Assembly: GCA_000016765.1 (NCBI GenBank)
Contig: CP000699.1
Span: forward strand, 3,909,501-3,973,500
Source: Rhizorhabdus wittichii RW1
GTDB taxonomy: Bacteria; Pseudomonadota; Alphaproteobacteria; Sphingomonadales; Sphingomonadaceae
Length of the DNA stretch: 64,000 nucleotides
Reading direction: 5' to 3'
Of the stretch, positions 35,828 to 44,251 are shown in pieces. Below the pieces are notes generated by a model, which searched no databases, had not been told where the DNA came from, and saw only the letters and a program-made list of their open reading frames with translations. The position numbers and the translations under genes are program-made. How positions within the stretch are numbered: the stretch's first letter is position 1; each line of letters starts with the position of its first letter.

Positions 35828-37123
35828 ATGACCAAGCGCTCCATCCGTTCGACCCTGGCGCTGTTGCTCGCCGGCACGCTGCTGCCGCTCGCCGCCGCCC
35901 AGGCCGATCCCTTCACGCCCGCCCAGATCGAGGCCGCCACCGCCTTGCAGGACCGGCACGTCACGCTCGACGACCATCTCGACATCCCGTTCGAGTTCGG
36001 CAGCGGCGATCTCGATGCCGGCAAGGACGGCGCGTCGCAGTTCGACCTCGTCAAGGCCGAGCGCGGGCATCTGAAGGGCGCGGTGATCGCGATCTTCGTG
36101 CCGCAGGGCGCGCGCACGCCGGCCGGCTATGCGGCGGCGGCGGCGCAGGGCCGGAAGAAGCTGGCCGCGCTCCAGTCGGTCGTCGCGGAATATCCGCAGC
36201 GCGCGGCCTTCGCCACGTCGCCGGCCGAGCTGGAGGCGATCGAGGCGTCGGGCCGCTTCGCGATCGTCCTCAGCATCCTCAACGGCCATCTGATCGGCAA
36301 GGACCTGTCGCAGCTCGACGCCTGGTATCGGGACGGCGTCCGCATCTTCGGCTTCACCCATGCCGGCAACAACGACCTCGCCGATTCGGCGCGGCCCAAC
36401 CTGCTGCGCGGCGACAAGCTGGACGAGCATGGCGGGCTGTCGCCGCTCGGCCGCGCGGCGGTCGCCAGGCTCAACGACCTGGGCATCGTGATCGACGTGT
36501 CGCAAATCTCGGGCCGGGCGCTCGCGCAGGTGCTGTCGCTGACCCGCGCGCCGGTCGTCGCATCGCATTCCAACGCGCGCGCGATCATCGATCATCCGCG
36601 CAACCTCGACGACGCGCAACTGGCCGCGATCAGGAAGAATGGCGGCGTCGTCGCGATCAACGCCTACAGCTCCTGGGTCCGTCCGCTGCCGCAGGAGGCG
36701 ATCGACCAGGGCAACGCCGTCCGCCGCCGCTATGGCGTGCCCGAAGAGAATAGCGTGGCGGGGATCCAGCCGCTGACCGAGGCGGGGGTCAAGGTCCTGC
36801 CGGCCGAACGGTTCGAACAATATAGCAAGGAATTCCACGCCATCACCGGCGATCCGCAATATCGCGCGACCCTCGCCCAATATGTCGACCAGCTCGACTA
36901 TGTGGTGAAGAAGATCGGCATCGACCATGTCGGCATCTCGTCGGACTTCAACCATGGCGGCGGCGTGATCGGCTGGAACGACGTCGGCGAGTCGGCGAAC
37001 GTGACGGCGGAGCTGCAACGGCGCGGCTATAGCGAGGACGATATCGCCAAGCTGTGGGGCGGCAATTTCCTGCGCGTCTGGGCCCGGGTGCAGGCGCTCG
37101 CCAAGACGCCGGCGGGGCATTGA
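35828..37123 (+). CDS. M19 (renal dipeptidase-like) membrane dipeptidase family protein
   Basis: An amidohydrolase-fold dipeptidase of 431 residues with a signal peptide (to AQA near residue 26). The first metal motif is DDHLDIPF, with FTHAGNNDLADSA in the middle, APVVASHSNAR supplying the second-metal histidine, and GIDHVGISSDFNHGGG with the catalytic aspartate near the end. M19 enzymes cleave dipeptides, often with a C-terminal D-residue. It lies two bases before the oxidase gene. Export suggests it works on peptides taken in by the receptor. Confidence 0.87.
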   Translation: MTKRSIRSTLALLLAGTLLPLAAAQADPFTPAQIEAATALQDRHVTLDDHLDIPFEFGSGDLDAGKDGASQFDLVKAERGHLKGAVIAIFVPQGARTPAGYAAAAAQGRKKLAALQSVVAEYPQRAAFATSPAELEAIEASGRFAIVLSILNGHLIGKDLSQLDAWYRDGVRIFGFTHAGNNDLADSARPNLLRGDKLDEHGGLSPLGRAAVARLNDLGIVIDVSQISGRALAQVLSLTRAPVVASHSNARAIIDHPRNLDDAQLAAIRKNGGVVAINAYSSWVRPLPQEAIDQGNAVRRRYGVPEENSVAGIQPLTEAGVKVLPAERFEQYSKEFHAITGDPQYRATLAQYVDQLDYVVKKIGIDHVGISSDFNHGGGVIGWNDVGESANVTAELQRRGYSEDDIAKLWGGNFLRVWARVQALAKTPAGH

Positions 37124-37125
37124 CC

Positions 37126-38298
37126 ATGGACCGGCGGCAAGCCCTCCGGCTGCTCGCGGCGTCGGCCTTCGCGCTCGGATCGGCGCGGCCGGCGCTTGCC
37201 GCCCCGGGCGGCCCGCGCAAGGTGGTGGTGATCGGCGCCGGCATCCTCGGCGCGGCGATCGGCTATGAACTGGCCAAGCGCGGCGCGGACGTGACGATCC
37301 TCGATCGCACCGGCCCCGCCGCCGGCGCCACCGGCAACAGCTTCGCCTATCTCAACGCCTCGACCAAGGCGTCGTCGCGGCCCTATTTCGGGCTGAACTG
37401 GCTGGGCATGGCGGGATGGCGCGCCTGGCAGCAGGAGCCGGGCGCGGCCCTGCCGCTGCGCTGGGGCGGCGCGGTCTATTGGCGGGGCGACGCGGCGGCG
37501 ACGCAGCAGCTCGCGGCGTCGCTGAATACGGTCCGTGGCTGGGGCTATGCCGGCCAGGCCGTGGACGGCGCCGACATCCGCCGGCTGGTGCCGTCGGTCA
37601 CCGTGCCCGGCGATCCCAGCGGGGCCTTCTTTCCCGAGGAGGGCAGCGTCGATCCGGCCGAGGCCGTGGCGGCCCTGCTGGCGCGGGCCCGGCAGCATGG
37701 CGCGCGGACCGTCTTTCCGGCGGAGGTCACCGGGCTGATCGTCGCGGGCGGGCAGGTTCGCGGCGTCCGCACCCGCGACGGCGAGCTGAGCGCCGACGCG
37801 GTCGTCCTCGCGGCGGGCCTCGGCAGCGAGGCGCTGGCGCGGAGCCTGGGCGTGCGGCTGCCGCTGACCTCGTCGCCCGGCATCCTCATCCACACCAAGC
37901 CGCAGCCGCCTCTGATCGACCGGCTCGTCTTCGCGCCGCACAGCAGCTTCCGCCAGACCGTCGACGGCCGCATCGTCAGCAGCAGCAGCGGCCATGAGGG
38001 CGGCGGCGGCACCGGCGATCCCGCCGCGATCGGCCGCGCCATATTGGCCGGCGCGGCGGACTATCTGCCGCAGATCCGCGACGCGGCGATCGACCGGGTC
38101 ACGATCGGCCAGCGGGTGCTGCCCGGCGACGGCTTCCCGATCGTCGGCTTCGTCCCCAAGGTCGACCGGCTCTACGTCGCCGTCACCCATAGCGGCGTCA
38201 CGCTGGCGCCGGTGCTGGGGCGCTGGGCCGCGACCGAGATCCTCGACGGGGCGCGGGTCGACCTGCTCGATGGCTTCCGCCCGGCGCGGTTCGGCTGA
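37126..38298 (+). CDS. FAD-dependent D-amino-acid-oxidase-like enzyme, Tat-exported
   Basis: A DAO-family flavoprotein of 390 residues. A short twin-arginine signal (MDRRQALRLLAASAFALG, ending ALAA at ~25) precedes the FAD-binding GxGxxG in VVVIGAGILGAAIGYELAKRG (about 34-54). The C-terminal PGDGFPIVGFVPKVDRLYVAVTHSGVTLAP closes the FAD site. It probably oxidises an amino acid, perhaps a D-form released by the M19 dipeptidase. Glycine/sarcosine or another amine is also possible. The Tat signal fits export of a folded, cofactor-loaded protein. Confidence 0.85.
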   Translation: MDRRQALRLLAASAFALGSARPALAAPGGPRKVVVIGAGILGAAIGYELAKRGADVTILDRTGPAAGATGNSFAYLNASTKASSRPYFGLNWLGMAGWRAWQQEPGAALPLRWGGAVYWRGDAAATQQLAASLNTVRGWGYAGQAVDGADIRRLVPSVTVPGDPSGAFFPEEGSVDPAEAVAALLARARQHGARTVFPAEVTGLIVAGGQVRGVRTRDGELSADAVVLAAGLGSEALARSLGVRLPLTSSPGILIHTKPQPPLIDRLVFAPHSSFRQTVDGRIVSSSSGHEGGGGTGDPAAIGRAILAGAADYLPQIRDAAIDRVTIGQRVLPGDGFPIVGFVPKVDRLYVAVTHSGVTLAPVLGRWAATEILDGARVDLLDGFRPARFG

Positions 38299-38315
38299 GC
38301 CCCCGCGCGCGTCGT

Positions 38316-38648
38316 TCAGTCGACCAGCTTCATCAGCCGGCGCTCGACCGGGGCGAGCACCGGGCCCAGTTCCTGGCCGCGCTTGAGGATCGAGCCGCCT
38401 TCGCCGATCAGCGCCCACATGCCCTGGCGGGTGCGCAGGGCGGGGCGCTTCTCGATGCGATATTCGGGCCGCTCGGCGGAGCGGCGGAAGGCGGCGAAGG
38501 AGGCGGCCTCGCGGCCCAGGTCGATCGCATAGTCGCGCCACAGCCCGGCGGCGACCATCCGGCCGTAGAGATCGAGGATACGCATCAGTTCGAGCCGGTC
38601 GAACCCCACTTGCAGGGGCTTGGCCGGGAAGGGGGCCACCGTCCCCAT
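38316..38648 (-). CDS. DUF2794 family protein
   Basis: A 110-residue protein with the pattern LMRILDLYGRMVAAGLWRDYAIDLGREAASFAAFRRSAERPEYRIEKRPALRTRQGMWALIGEGGSILKRG, typical of the alphaproteobacterial DUF2794 family. Its function is unknown. The start overlaps the cysE stop (TGATG), so the pair is translationally coupled. Confidence 0.82.
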   Translation of the reverse strand: MGTVAPFPAKPLQVGFDRLELMRILDLYGRMVAAGLWRDYAIDLGREAASFAAFRRSAERPEYRIEKRPALRTRQGMWALIGEGGSILKRGQELGPVLAPVERRLMKLVD

Positions 38649-39349
38649 CAGGCCCGTTCGCGATCCTCGTCGATCTTGGCGCGCGCGGCGTCGCGCTCGT
38701 CGATCAGCTTGGCGATGCGGCCGCGCAGCACCTCCAGTTCGCAGCGCAAGATTTCGAGCTGCTGGGTCTGCGGGTCGAAGCGCTCGCTGCACGGCGTGCC
38801 ATAGGGCACGAAGCCCTTCTGATATTCCTTGGCATCGACCAGCATCGGCTTGGCCGGGATGCCGACCACGACCTGGCCCTCGGCGACGTCGCGGGTGACG
38901 ACCGCATTGGCGCCGACCCGCGCGCGCGCGCCGACCGTGATCGGGCCGAGGATCGCCGCGCCCAGGCTGATGATCGCGCCGTCGCCGATCGTCGGATGGC
39001 GCTTGCCGCCCTCGCCGTTGGTCGGATTGGTGCCGCCCAGCGTCGCGCCCTGGTAGATGGTGACGTCGTTGCCGATCACCGCCGTCTCGCCGATCACGAC
39101 GAAGCCATGGTCGATGAAGAAGTTGCGGCCGATCTGCGCGCCCGGATGGATGTCGATCGCGGTGATCATCCGCGAGAAGTGGTTCACGAAGCGCGCGAGG
39201 AAATAGAGCTCGGCCTGGAACAGCCAGTGCGCCACGCGGTGGAGCCCCAGCGCGAGCACGCCGGGATAGAGCATCACCTCCCACCGGGACCGGGGCGCGG
39301 GATCACGCGCCTTGATCGAATCGAGGTAGGAAATCAGTCCGTCGAACAT
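38648..39349 (-). CDS. cysE: Serine O-acetyltransferase
   Basis: Makes O-acetylserine from serine and acetyl-CoA, the first step of cysteine synthesis. The 233-residue protein has the left-handed beta-helix hexapeptide repeat region (IHPGAQIGRNFFIDHG, GETAVIGNDVTIYQGATLGG, RHPTIGDGAIISLGAAILGPITVG). It is followed by a C-terminal coil with many Arg/Glu (LRCELEVLRGRIAKLIDERDAAR). The ATG at 39349 has AAGGATTTCGG upstream and fits the family better than an upstream start. It belongs to the EpsC-like short type. Confidence 0.92.
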   Translation of the reverse strand: MFDGLISYLDSIKARDPAPRSRWEVMLYPGVLALGLHRVAHWLFQAELYFLARFVNHFSRMITAIDIHPGAQIGRNFFIDHGFVVIGETAVIGNDVTIYQGATLGGTNPTNGEGGKRHPTIGDGAIISLGAAILGPITVGARARVGANAVVTRDVAEGQVVVGIPAKPMLVDAKEYQKGFVPYGTPCSERFDPQTQQLEILRCELEVLRGRIAKLIDERDAARAKIDEDRERA

Positions 39350-39458
39350 CCGAAATCCTTCAGGGCCCACTCCATCGGGAACGGCCAATATAGGCCGGCC
39401 GTTGCGCCCTGCAAAGATGTTCCTGAACGGTACGTGATAAGTCCAGCTTGTCAGGTGG

Positions 39459-39497
39459 CCGGTTTCCTCCCCGAAACAGGGAGGAAACCGGGATTTT
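39459..39497. terminator. Strong hairpin with T-run after ahpD
   Basis: A perfect 13-bp stem, CCGGTTTCCTCCC (39459-39471) with GGGAGGAAACCGG (39479-39491), a 7-base loop and then ATTTTT on the plus strand. It sits directly after the ahpD stop, so it can end ahpD transcription on the minus strand, though the T-run favours the plus strand. Confidence 0.6.
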
Positions 39498-40019
39498 TCA
39501 CACCGCCGTCGCGTGGACGGTGGCGGCCGCCTTGATCACCGCGCCGACGCGCGCGGCGGTCTGGATCACGTCGGCGGCGACGCCGTGCTGGCGCAGCACC
39601 TTCTCATGACTGTCGATGCACAGGCCGCAGCCGTTCATCGCCGACACGGCGAGGCTGAACAGCTCGAAATCGTCCTTCTCGATGCCGGGCGAGCCGATCA
39701 CGTTCATCCGCAGCTTGGCCGGCATCTGCCCATATTCCTTGTTCGAGGCGAGATGGACGAAGCGGTAATAGACGTTGTTCATCGCCATCACCGCGGCGGC
39801 GGCGCGGGCGGCGTTGGCCGCCTCGGGGCTCAGCTTGCCGGCCACCTCGGCCTCGGTCGCCTCGACGATCGGCTTGTAGCCCGAGCCATGGGCGCAGGCG
39901 AGCAGCAGGCCATATTTGCGCTGCTCGGTCAGCGTCTGGTCGCCGAGCAGCGAGCCGACGTTGAGCCGGATGTCCTTGGCATAGTCGGGCAGGGCGTCGG
40001 CGAATTCCTTGAGCGACAT
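39498..40019 (-). CDS. ahpD: Alkylhydroperoxidase AhpD
   Basis: A carboxymuconolactone-decarboxylase-like protein of 173 residues that reduces AhpC-type peroxiredoxin. The redox motif is CGLC (Cys131, Cys134) followed by IDSHEKVLRQHG, with the His138 region, as in AhpD. The ATG at 40019 is preferred over a longer frame. It is separated from ahpC by two hairpins, so it may be expressed at a lower level than ahpC. Confidence 0.93.
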   Translation of the reverse strand: MSLKEFADALPDYAKDIRLNVGSLLGDQTLTEQRKYGLLLACAHGSGYKPIVEATEAEVAGKLSPEAANAARAAAAVMAMNNVYYRFVHLASNKEYGQMPAKLRMNVIGSPGIEKDDFELFSLAVSAMNGCGLCIDSHEKVLRQHGVAADVIQTAARVGAVIKAAATVHATAV

Positions 40020-40065
40020 CGAATCTTCCTCTCGACAATCAAACGAACGGGACGGGGCGACGGTC

Positions 40066-40108
40066 AAAAAAAAGAGGGCGCGGAGGCCGGCCATCGTCCT
40101 CCGCGCCC
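40066..40108 (-). terminator. Intrinsic terminator downstream of ahpC
   Basis: On the minus strand an 11-bp stem GGGCGCGGAGG/CCTCCGCGCCC (40076-40108) is followed by TCTTTTTTTT (40066-40075). It is a textbook rho-independent terminator placed between ahpC and ahpD, so much ahpC transcription should stop here. Confidence 0.85.
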
Positions 40109-40113
40109 CGTTT

Positions 40114-40142
40114 GTCGCGCGCGTGGGGGGAACGCGCGCGAC
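40114..40142 (-). other. Second hairpin in the ahpC-ahpD gap
   Basis: A perfect 11-bp GTCGCGCGCGT/ACGCGCGCGAC stem with a 7-base G-rich loop between the ahpC stop and the terminator. There is no T-run of its own. It may protect the 3' end of the ahpC mRNA or help the terminator. Confidence 0.6.
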
Positions 40143-40161
40143 GGGCTACCTGAAAAGGGGA

Positions 40162-40707
40162 TCAGGCAGCGGGCTTGAGAACCTCGTCGCCGGCCTTCCA
40201 GTTGCACGGGCAGAGCTCGTCGGTCTGGAGGGCGTCGAGGACGCGGATGGCTTCCTGCGGGTTGCGGCCCTGGTTGAGGCCGTTGACCGTGACGTGCTGG
40301 ATCACGTTGTGCGGATCGACGATGTAGGTCGCGCGATAGGCGACGCCGGCGTCCGCATCGACGATGCCGAGCGCGTCGGCCAGCTTCTTCTGGTTGTCGG
40401 CGATCCAGGGGAAGTCGCAATTGGCCAGACGCTCGTCCGACTTGCGCCACGCGAAGTGGACGAAATCGGTGTCGGTCGAGGCGCCGATCAGAACGGCGTC
40501 ACGATCGGCGAAATCCTTCTGCAGCTCGCCATAGCCGATGATCTCGGTCGGGCAGATGAAGGTGAAGTCCTTCGGCCAGAAGAACACGACCTTCCACTTG
40601 CCACCGGTATCGCCGGTGTCGATGGTCTCGCCGGCCGGAAGCGCGGAGACGCCCTGCTGCACGGGCAGGACGAAGGACGGGAATTTGTCACCAACGGTAA
40701 GCGCCAC
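40162..40707 (-). CDS. ahpC: Alkyl hydroperoxide reductase AhpC (peroxiredoxin)
   Basis: A typical 2-Cys peroxiredoxin of 181 residues that reduces organic peroxides and H2O2. The peroxidatic Cys52 is in FTFICPTEI and the resolving cysteines lie in ELCPCNW (166 and 168), as in the AhpC group that uses AhpD as reductant. The start is GTG at 40707 with a strong AAAAGGAGAC ribosome site. It is divergent from oxyR, so it is very likely an OxyR target. Confidence 0.95.
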   Translation of the reverse strand: MALTVGDKFPSFVLPVQQGVSALPAGETIDTGDTGGKWKVVFFWPKDFTFICPTEIIGYGELQKDFADRDAVLIGASTDTDFVHFAWRKSDERLANCDFPWIADNQKKLADALGIVDADAGVAYRATYIVDPHNVIQHVTVNGLNQGRNPQEAIRVLDALQTDELCPCNWKAGDEVLKPAA

Positions 40708-40816
40708 GGGGAGTCTCCTTTTGAGGCGATGGATGATCCGGTGATGGCGTCTTGGCAGGCTGGACCTGAGTGTTCAAATTGATTATTTCGCCACTAATGA
40801 TCGAAGGAGGCGATGA
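40708..40816. promoter_or_regulatory. Divergent ahpC/oxyR control region
   Basis: A 109-base gap with an AT-rich centre (about 40776-40800, TTCAAATTGATTATTTCGCC) between divergently transcribed ahpC and oxyR. OxyR sites are normally four half-sites in ~45 bases; I cannot find a clear consensus copy. The assignment rests on gene arrangement. An AAGGAGG ribosome site for oxyR lies at its right end. Confidence 0.55.
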
Positions 40817-41716
40817 ATGGCCACCTACCTGCCAACCCTGAAGCAGCTCCAATATCTGGTGGCGCTCAAGGATCACGGCCATTTCGGCCGCGCGGCGGAC
40901 GCCTGTTTCGTGACCCAGTCGACCCTGTCGGCCGGGCTGCGCGAGCTCGAATCGCTGATCGGCATCACCCTGGTCGAGCGGACCCGGCGAGTCGTGCGCT
41001 TCACCCCGCTCGGCCTGCGCATCGCGGAGAAGGCGCAGCGCGTCCTGCGCGAGGCGGAGGAGCTGGGCGACCTCGCCCGCGCGGCGGGCAAGCCGTTGTC
41101 GGGCGACCTGCGCATGGGGGTGATCCCGACGATCGCGCCCTTCCTGCTGCCGCGCATCCTGCCGAAGCTGCGGTCGGCCTGGCCCGACCTCAAGCTCTAC
41201 CTGCGCGAGGAGACGACGGGCGCCGCCTGCGACTCGCTCCATCGCGGCCATCTCGACTGCGTGCTGCTGGCGCTGCCCTATCATTGCGGCGACATCGAAT
41301 CGGTCGACCTGTTCCTCGACCGGCTGTTCGTCGCCTTCCCGGAGGGCGAGATGGACGGGCCCGCGCGCGGCATCGTCGCCGACGACATCGACGAGAGCCG
41401 GCTGCTGCTGCTCGAGGACGGGCATTGCCTGAAGGACCATGCCCTCGCCGCCTGCAACCGTCCCGAGCTGCGCGCCGAGGCGGCGATGCTGGGAACCTCG
41501 CTCCACACGCTGGTGCAGATGGTCGACAACGGGCTGGGCGTCACGCTGCTGCCGAAGATGGCGCTCGACGCCGGCATCCTCGAAAACACCCATGTCGTCG
41601 CCAAGCCGCTCGACGCCGACCATCCGGCCCGCCGCATCGCGCTCGCCTGGCGCCGCGGCTCCCCGCGCGAGAAGGAGTTCAAGCTGCTCGCCGACGCGTT
41701 GCGCGAGGCGGAGTAA
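40817..41716 (+). CDS. oxyR: Hydrogen-peroxide sensor OxyR
   Basis: A LysR-type regulator of 299 residues. It has an N-terminal helix-turn-helix (GRAADACFVTQSTLSAGLRELESLIG) and a ligand domain with the redox cysteine pair Cys204 and Cys213 in GHCLKDHALAAC, the hallmark of OxyR. Oxidation forms a disulfide and activates antioxidant genes. The divergent ahpC supports this. An AAGGAGG ribosome site precedes the ATG. Confidence 0.94.
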   Translation: MATYLPTLKQLQYLVALKDHGHFGRAADACFVTQSTLSAGLRELESLIGITLVERTRRVVRFTPLGLRIAEKAQRVLREAEELGDLARAAGKPLSGDLRMGVIPTIAPFLLPRILPKLRSAWPDLKLYLREETTGAACDSLHRGHLDCVLLALPYHCGDIESVDLFLDRLFVAFPEGEMDGPARGIVADDIDESRLLLLEDGHCLKDHALAACNRPELRAEAAMLGTSLHTLVQMVDNGLGVTLLPKMALDAGILENTHVVAKPLDADHPARRIALAWRRGSPREKEFKLLADALREAE

Positions 41717-41734
41717 GGCTTTCCCTTGCCTCAC

Positions 41735-41772
41735 CTCCTCGTCATTCCCGCGAAAGCGGGAATGACGAGGAG
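41735..41772. repeat. REP-like palindrome between convergent genes
   Basis: A single nearly perfect hairpin (CCTCGTCATTCCCGC, loop GAAA, GCGGGAATGACGAGG) between the convergent oxyR and phosphoesterase genes. The stem shares CGTCATTCCCGCGAAAGCGG with the pair at 54831. It can serve as a bidirectional terminator. Confidence 0.85.
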
Positions 41773-41774
41773 GG

Positions 41775-42518
41775 CTAGGAACCCATTCGTCCCGTGCGGA
41801 GCGCGATCGCCCAGTCGGGCCGCTGGCGCGCTTCGGCGGTGCGGGCGACGGCCTCCCAGTCATAGTCGACCGCGATCGGCTCGGCGGTCCAGCGGCCGTC
41901 GGCCCGCCGCTCGGCGATCGCATAGCGCGCCTGCGGCGTTCCGCTTTCCATGACGTGCGGGAAGGGGCGGTCGTCCGCATAAGCGGGCAGGCCGACCGAG
42001 CCGGGATTGACGATCATCTGCCCGCTCGGACGGCGATGGGTCCGGGGCAGGTGGGTGTGGCCGCAGAGGATCAGCGCGGCGGTTTCCGGCCCGGTCCTGG
42101 CGGCGATCTCTTCCGGCGTCGCGGCGCGCGTGCCCGCCGCATCGACATGGTCGAGATAATAATCGAGGTCGCTGTCCGGCGTGCCGTGGCAGAGCAATAT
42201 GTCGGGCGCGAGCCGCATCGTCGCGGGCAGGCTCGTCAGCCAGGCGCGGTGCGCGTCGGTGAGCAGCGGGGCGGCATGGGCGTCTGACGCCCCCATCGCC
42301 GCCGGCTCGAGGGTCAGGAGCTGCCGCTCGTGATTGCCGCGGATCGTCGGCAGGTCGAGCGCGATCAGCCGGTCGGCGGTGGCGGCGGGGTCGAGCGGGC
42401 CCGACAGGATGTCGCCGAGGTTGACGATCCGGTCGACGCCGCGCCGGCCGATGTCGGCCAGCACCGCGTCGAGCGCGGCGAGATTGCCGTGAATGTCGGA
42501 GATGGCGGCGATCCTCAT
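41775..42518 (-). CDS. Metallophosphoesterase, YfcE/ApaH-like
   Basis: A calcineurin-like phosphoesterase of 247 residues. Metal motifs in order are SDIHGN (7-12), NLGDILSGP, IRGNHERQ, CHGTPDSD and CGHTHLP. The order is the small YfcE-like group that acts on phosphodiesters. The substrate is unknown. It is probably the last gene of the minus-strand string beginning with pgsA; 12 bases separate it from the anti-sigma gene. Confidence 0.88.
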   Translation of the reverse strand: MRIAAISDIHGNLAALDAVLADIGRRGVDRIVNLGDILSGPLDPAATADRLIALDLPTIRGNHERQLLTLEPAAMGASDAHAAPLLTDAHRAWLTSLPATMRLAPDILLCHGTPDSDLDYYLDHVDAAGTRAATPEEIAARTGPETAALILCGHTHLPRTHRRPSGQMIVNPGSVGLPAYADDRPFPHVMESGTPQARYAIAERRADGRWTAEPIAVDYDWEAVARTAEARQRPDWAIALRTGRMGS

Positions 42519-42530
42519 CGCCGGCTCCTA

Positions 42531-43232
42531 TCAGCTCGTCGGCAGCGAGACCATCCGGCCCGAATAGACCACCGGCCCGGTCGGCAGGCCGGTCGGCGAC
42601 CCGCCCTTGGGCTCGACCGACACCGCGATCGTCATCTCCTGCTGCAGGTCGAGCGCCATGCGGTCGAGCGCGGTCGCGCCGTCCTCGCGCATCAGGCCGA
42701 TCGACCTGGGCGCCGCCTTGCCGGCGATCACCCAGAGTTCCAGGCTGTGGCCGGGACGCGGCGCGACGTTCACCGGCATCACCCGCATCTCCTTGCGGTC
42801 GCGGTCATAGGTGACGAGCAGCGCCGGCGCGCCGCCCTGTTCGCTGAGCGCGGCGACCGACTGGAACAGCGGCGAGGGAGCCTGCTGCGCGACCTGTGGC
42901 GCGGGCGCGGCCGGTTCGATGCGGGGGCGAAGCGCGACGCCGGTGCTGACCAGCGCGACGAGCGCGGCGGCGACCGTCGCGACCTGCCAGCGGCGCAGGC
43001 GGCCATTGTCGTTGGCCGGGCCGCTGTCCGCGCCGATCCGCGTCCACAGTCCTGCCGGGGGCGCTTCTTCCGGTACGGCGAGGAGCAGCGGGGACAGGCG
43101 CTCCTGCCATGTCGCCACCGCCGCGACCGCGGCCGGGTCGGTCAGCAGCCGGCGCTGGAAGGCGCGGCGTTCGGTGTCGTCGAGCGTGCCGAGCACATAT
43201 TCGCCGGCGAGCATGTCGATGTCGTCAGCCAT
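42531..43232 (-). CDS. RskA-type anti-sigma factor
   Basis: A membrane-bound anti-sigma protein of 233 residues. The cytoplasmic N-terminus (DIDMLAGEYVLGTLDDTERRAFQRRL) binds the sigma factor. One membrane helix (about 82-101, WQVATVAAALVALVSTGVAL) follows, and the periplasmic RskA domain ends with VSVEPKGGSPTGLPTGPVVYSG. The start overlaps the ECF sigma stop by eight bases. Release of sigma by regulated proteolysis is usual for the family; the signal is unknown. Confidence 0.9.
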   Translation of the reverse strand: MADDIDMLAGEYVLGTLDDTERRAFQRRLLTDPAAVAAVATWQERLSPLLLAVPEEAPPAGLWTRIGADSGPANDNGRLRRWQVATVAAALVALVSTGVALRPRIEPAAPAPQVAQQAPSPLFQSVAALSEQGGAPALLVTYDRDRKEMRVMPVNVAPRPGHSLELWVIAGKAAPRSIGLMREDGATALDRMALDLQQEMTIAVSVEPKGGSPTGLPTGPVVYSGRMVSLPTS

Positions 43233-43755
43233 CGAGACAGCCTTTCAGCCGGGCGAGGCTGCGGTGCAGCCAGCTCTTGATCGTTCCGGTCGGATGGCCG
43301 AGCCGCTCGGCCAGCTCCTCGCGGCTCTCGCCGTTCAGATAGGCGGCAAGCACCAGCGCGCGCTGGTCGGCATCGAGCCGGTCGAGGCAGACGCGCAGCG
43401 CGGCGAGCTGCTCGGCCGACACGTCCTGCGGATCGCGGAGCGCGTCGAAGTCGAAATCCTCGTCGCGGGTGCGACCGGCGGGCCGCTCGCGCCGGCGCAG
43501 GTCGATCGCGACGTTGCGCGCGATCGTCGCCGCCCATGTGATCGGGCTGCCGCGCCGGGCATCGAACCCCGCGGCGTTGCGCCAGATCTTCGTATAGGCT
43601 TCCTGCATCGCGTCTTCCGCCATGGCTCTCTCCGGCAAGATACGCAGGACCACGCCGAAAAGTTTTGCCGAGGTCCGCTCGTAGAAGCGGGCGAAGGCGG
43701 TGCGGTCGCCGTCGGCGACGGCCAGCAGCAGGTCGGGAAGCTCCTCGGCGCTCAT
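43225..43755 (-). CDS. ECF RNA polymerase sigma factor, SigK-like
   Basis: An extracytoplasmic-function sigma of 176 residues. Region 2 holds FARFYERTSAKLFGVVLRIL and AEDAMQEAYTKIWRNAAGF; region 4 holds RALVLAAYLNGESREELAERLGHPTGTIKSWLHRSL. The ATG at 43755 (MSAEELPDLL) is chosen over an upstream frame that overlaps moaE. Its anti-sigma overlaps directly. The set resembles the SigK/RskA pairs that answer envelope or redox stress, but target genes are unknown. Confidence 0.92.
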   Translation of the reverse strand: MSAEELPDLLLAVADGDRTAFARFYERTSAKLFGVVLRILPERAMAEDAMQEAYTKIWRNAAGFDARRGSPITWAATIARNVAIDLRRRERPAGRTRDEDFDFDALRDPQDVSAEQLAALRVCLDRLDADQRALVLAAYLNGESREELAERLGHPTGTIKSWLHRSLARLKGCLDG

Positions 43756-43789
43756 CGTTCGATGGTCTCCCCTGTCATCGCTTTCGCGG

Positions 43790-44251
43790 TCATGCCCGCT
43801 TCGCCTCCCACCGCGCCGCGGCGGCATCGTCCTCGGCGCGCGCCTCGACCCAGCGGCTGGCGCCGTCGGTGAAATGCTCCTTCTTCCAGAAGGGCGCGCG
43901 TGTCTTGAGCCAGTCGATCAGGAAGCTGGTCGCCTCCAGCGCCGCCGCGCGGTGCGGCGATGCCGCCGCCGCCAGCACGATGCGCTGGCCGGGCAGCAGC
44001 CGGCCGTGGCGGTGGATCGCGGTGACGCCGAGCAGCGGCCAGCGCGCCGCCGCCTCCCCGGCGATCCGCGTCATCATCGCCTCGGTCATGCCGGGATGAT
44101 GCTCCAGCTCGAGCGCCTCCAGTCCGCCGCCGCCGCGCACCACGCCGGTGAAGCTCGCGACGCCGCCGCCGCCGAGCGCCTCGAGCCGCGCCAGCTCGGC
44201 GCCGACGTCGAAGTCGGCGGCCTGGACGCGGACGAGGATCGCCGCGCTCAT
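43790..44251 (-). CDS. moaE: Molybdopterin synthase large subunit
   Basis: Transfers sulfur from MoaD to precursor Z in molybdenum cofactor synthesis. The 153-residue protein has the MoaE pattern GGGGVASFTGVVRG, LELEHHPGM, VTAIHRHGRLLPG and APFWKKEHFTDGASRW with the active-site lysines. The start overlaps the moaD stop (ATGA), so the two subunits are translated in a coupled way. Confidence 0.94.
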   Translation of the reverse strand: MSAAILVRVQAADFDVGAELARLEALGGGGVASFTGVVRGGGGLEALELEHHPGMTEAMMTRIAGEAAARWPLLGVTAIHRHGRLLPGQRIVLAAAASPHRAAALEATSFLIDWLKTRAPFWKKEHFTDGASRWVEARAEDDAAAARWEAKRA

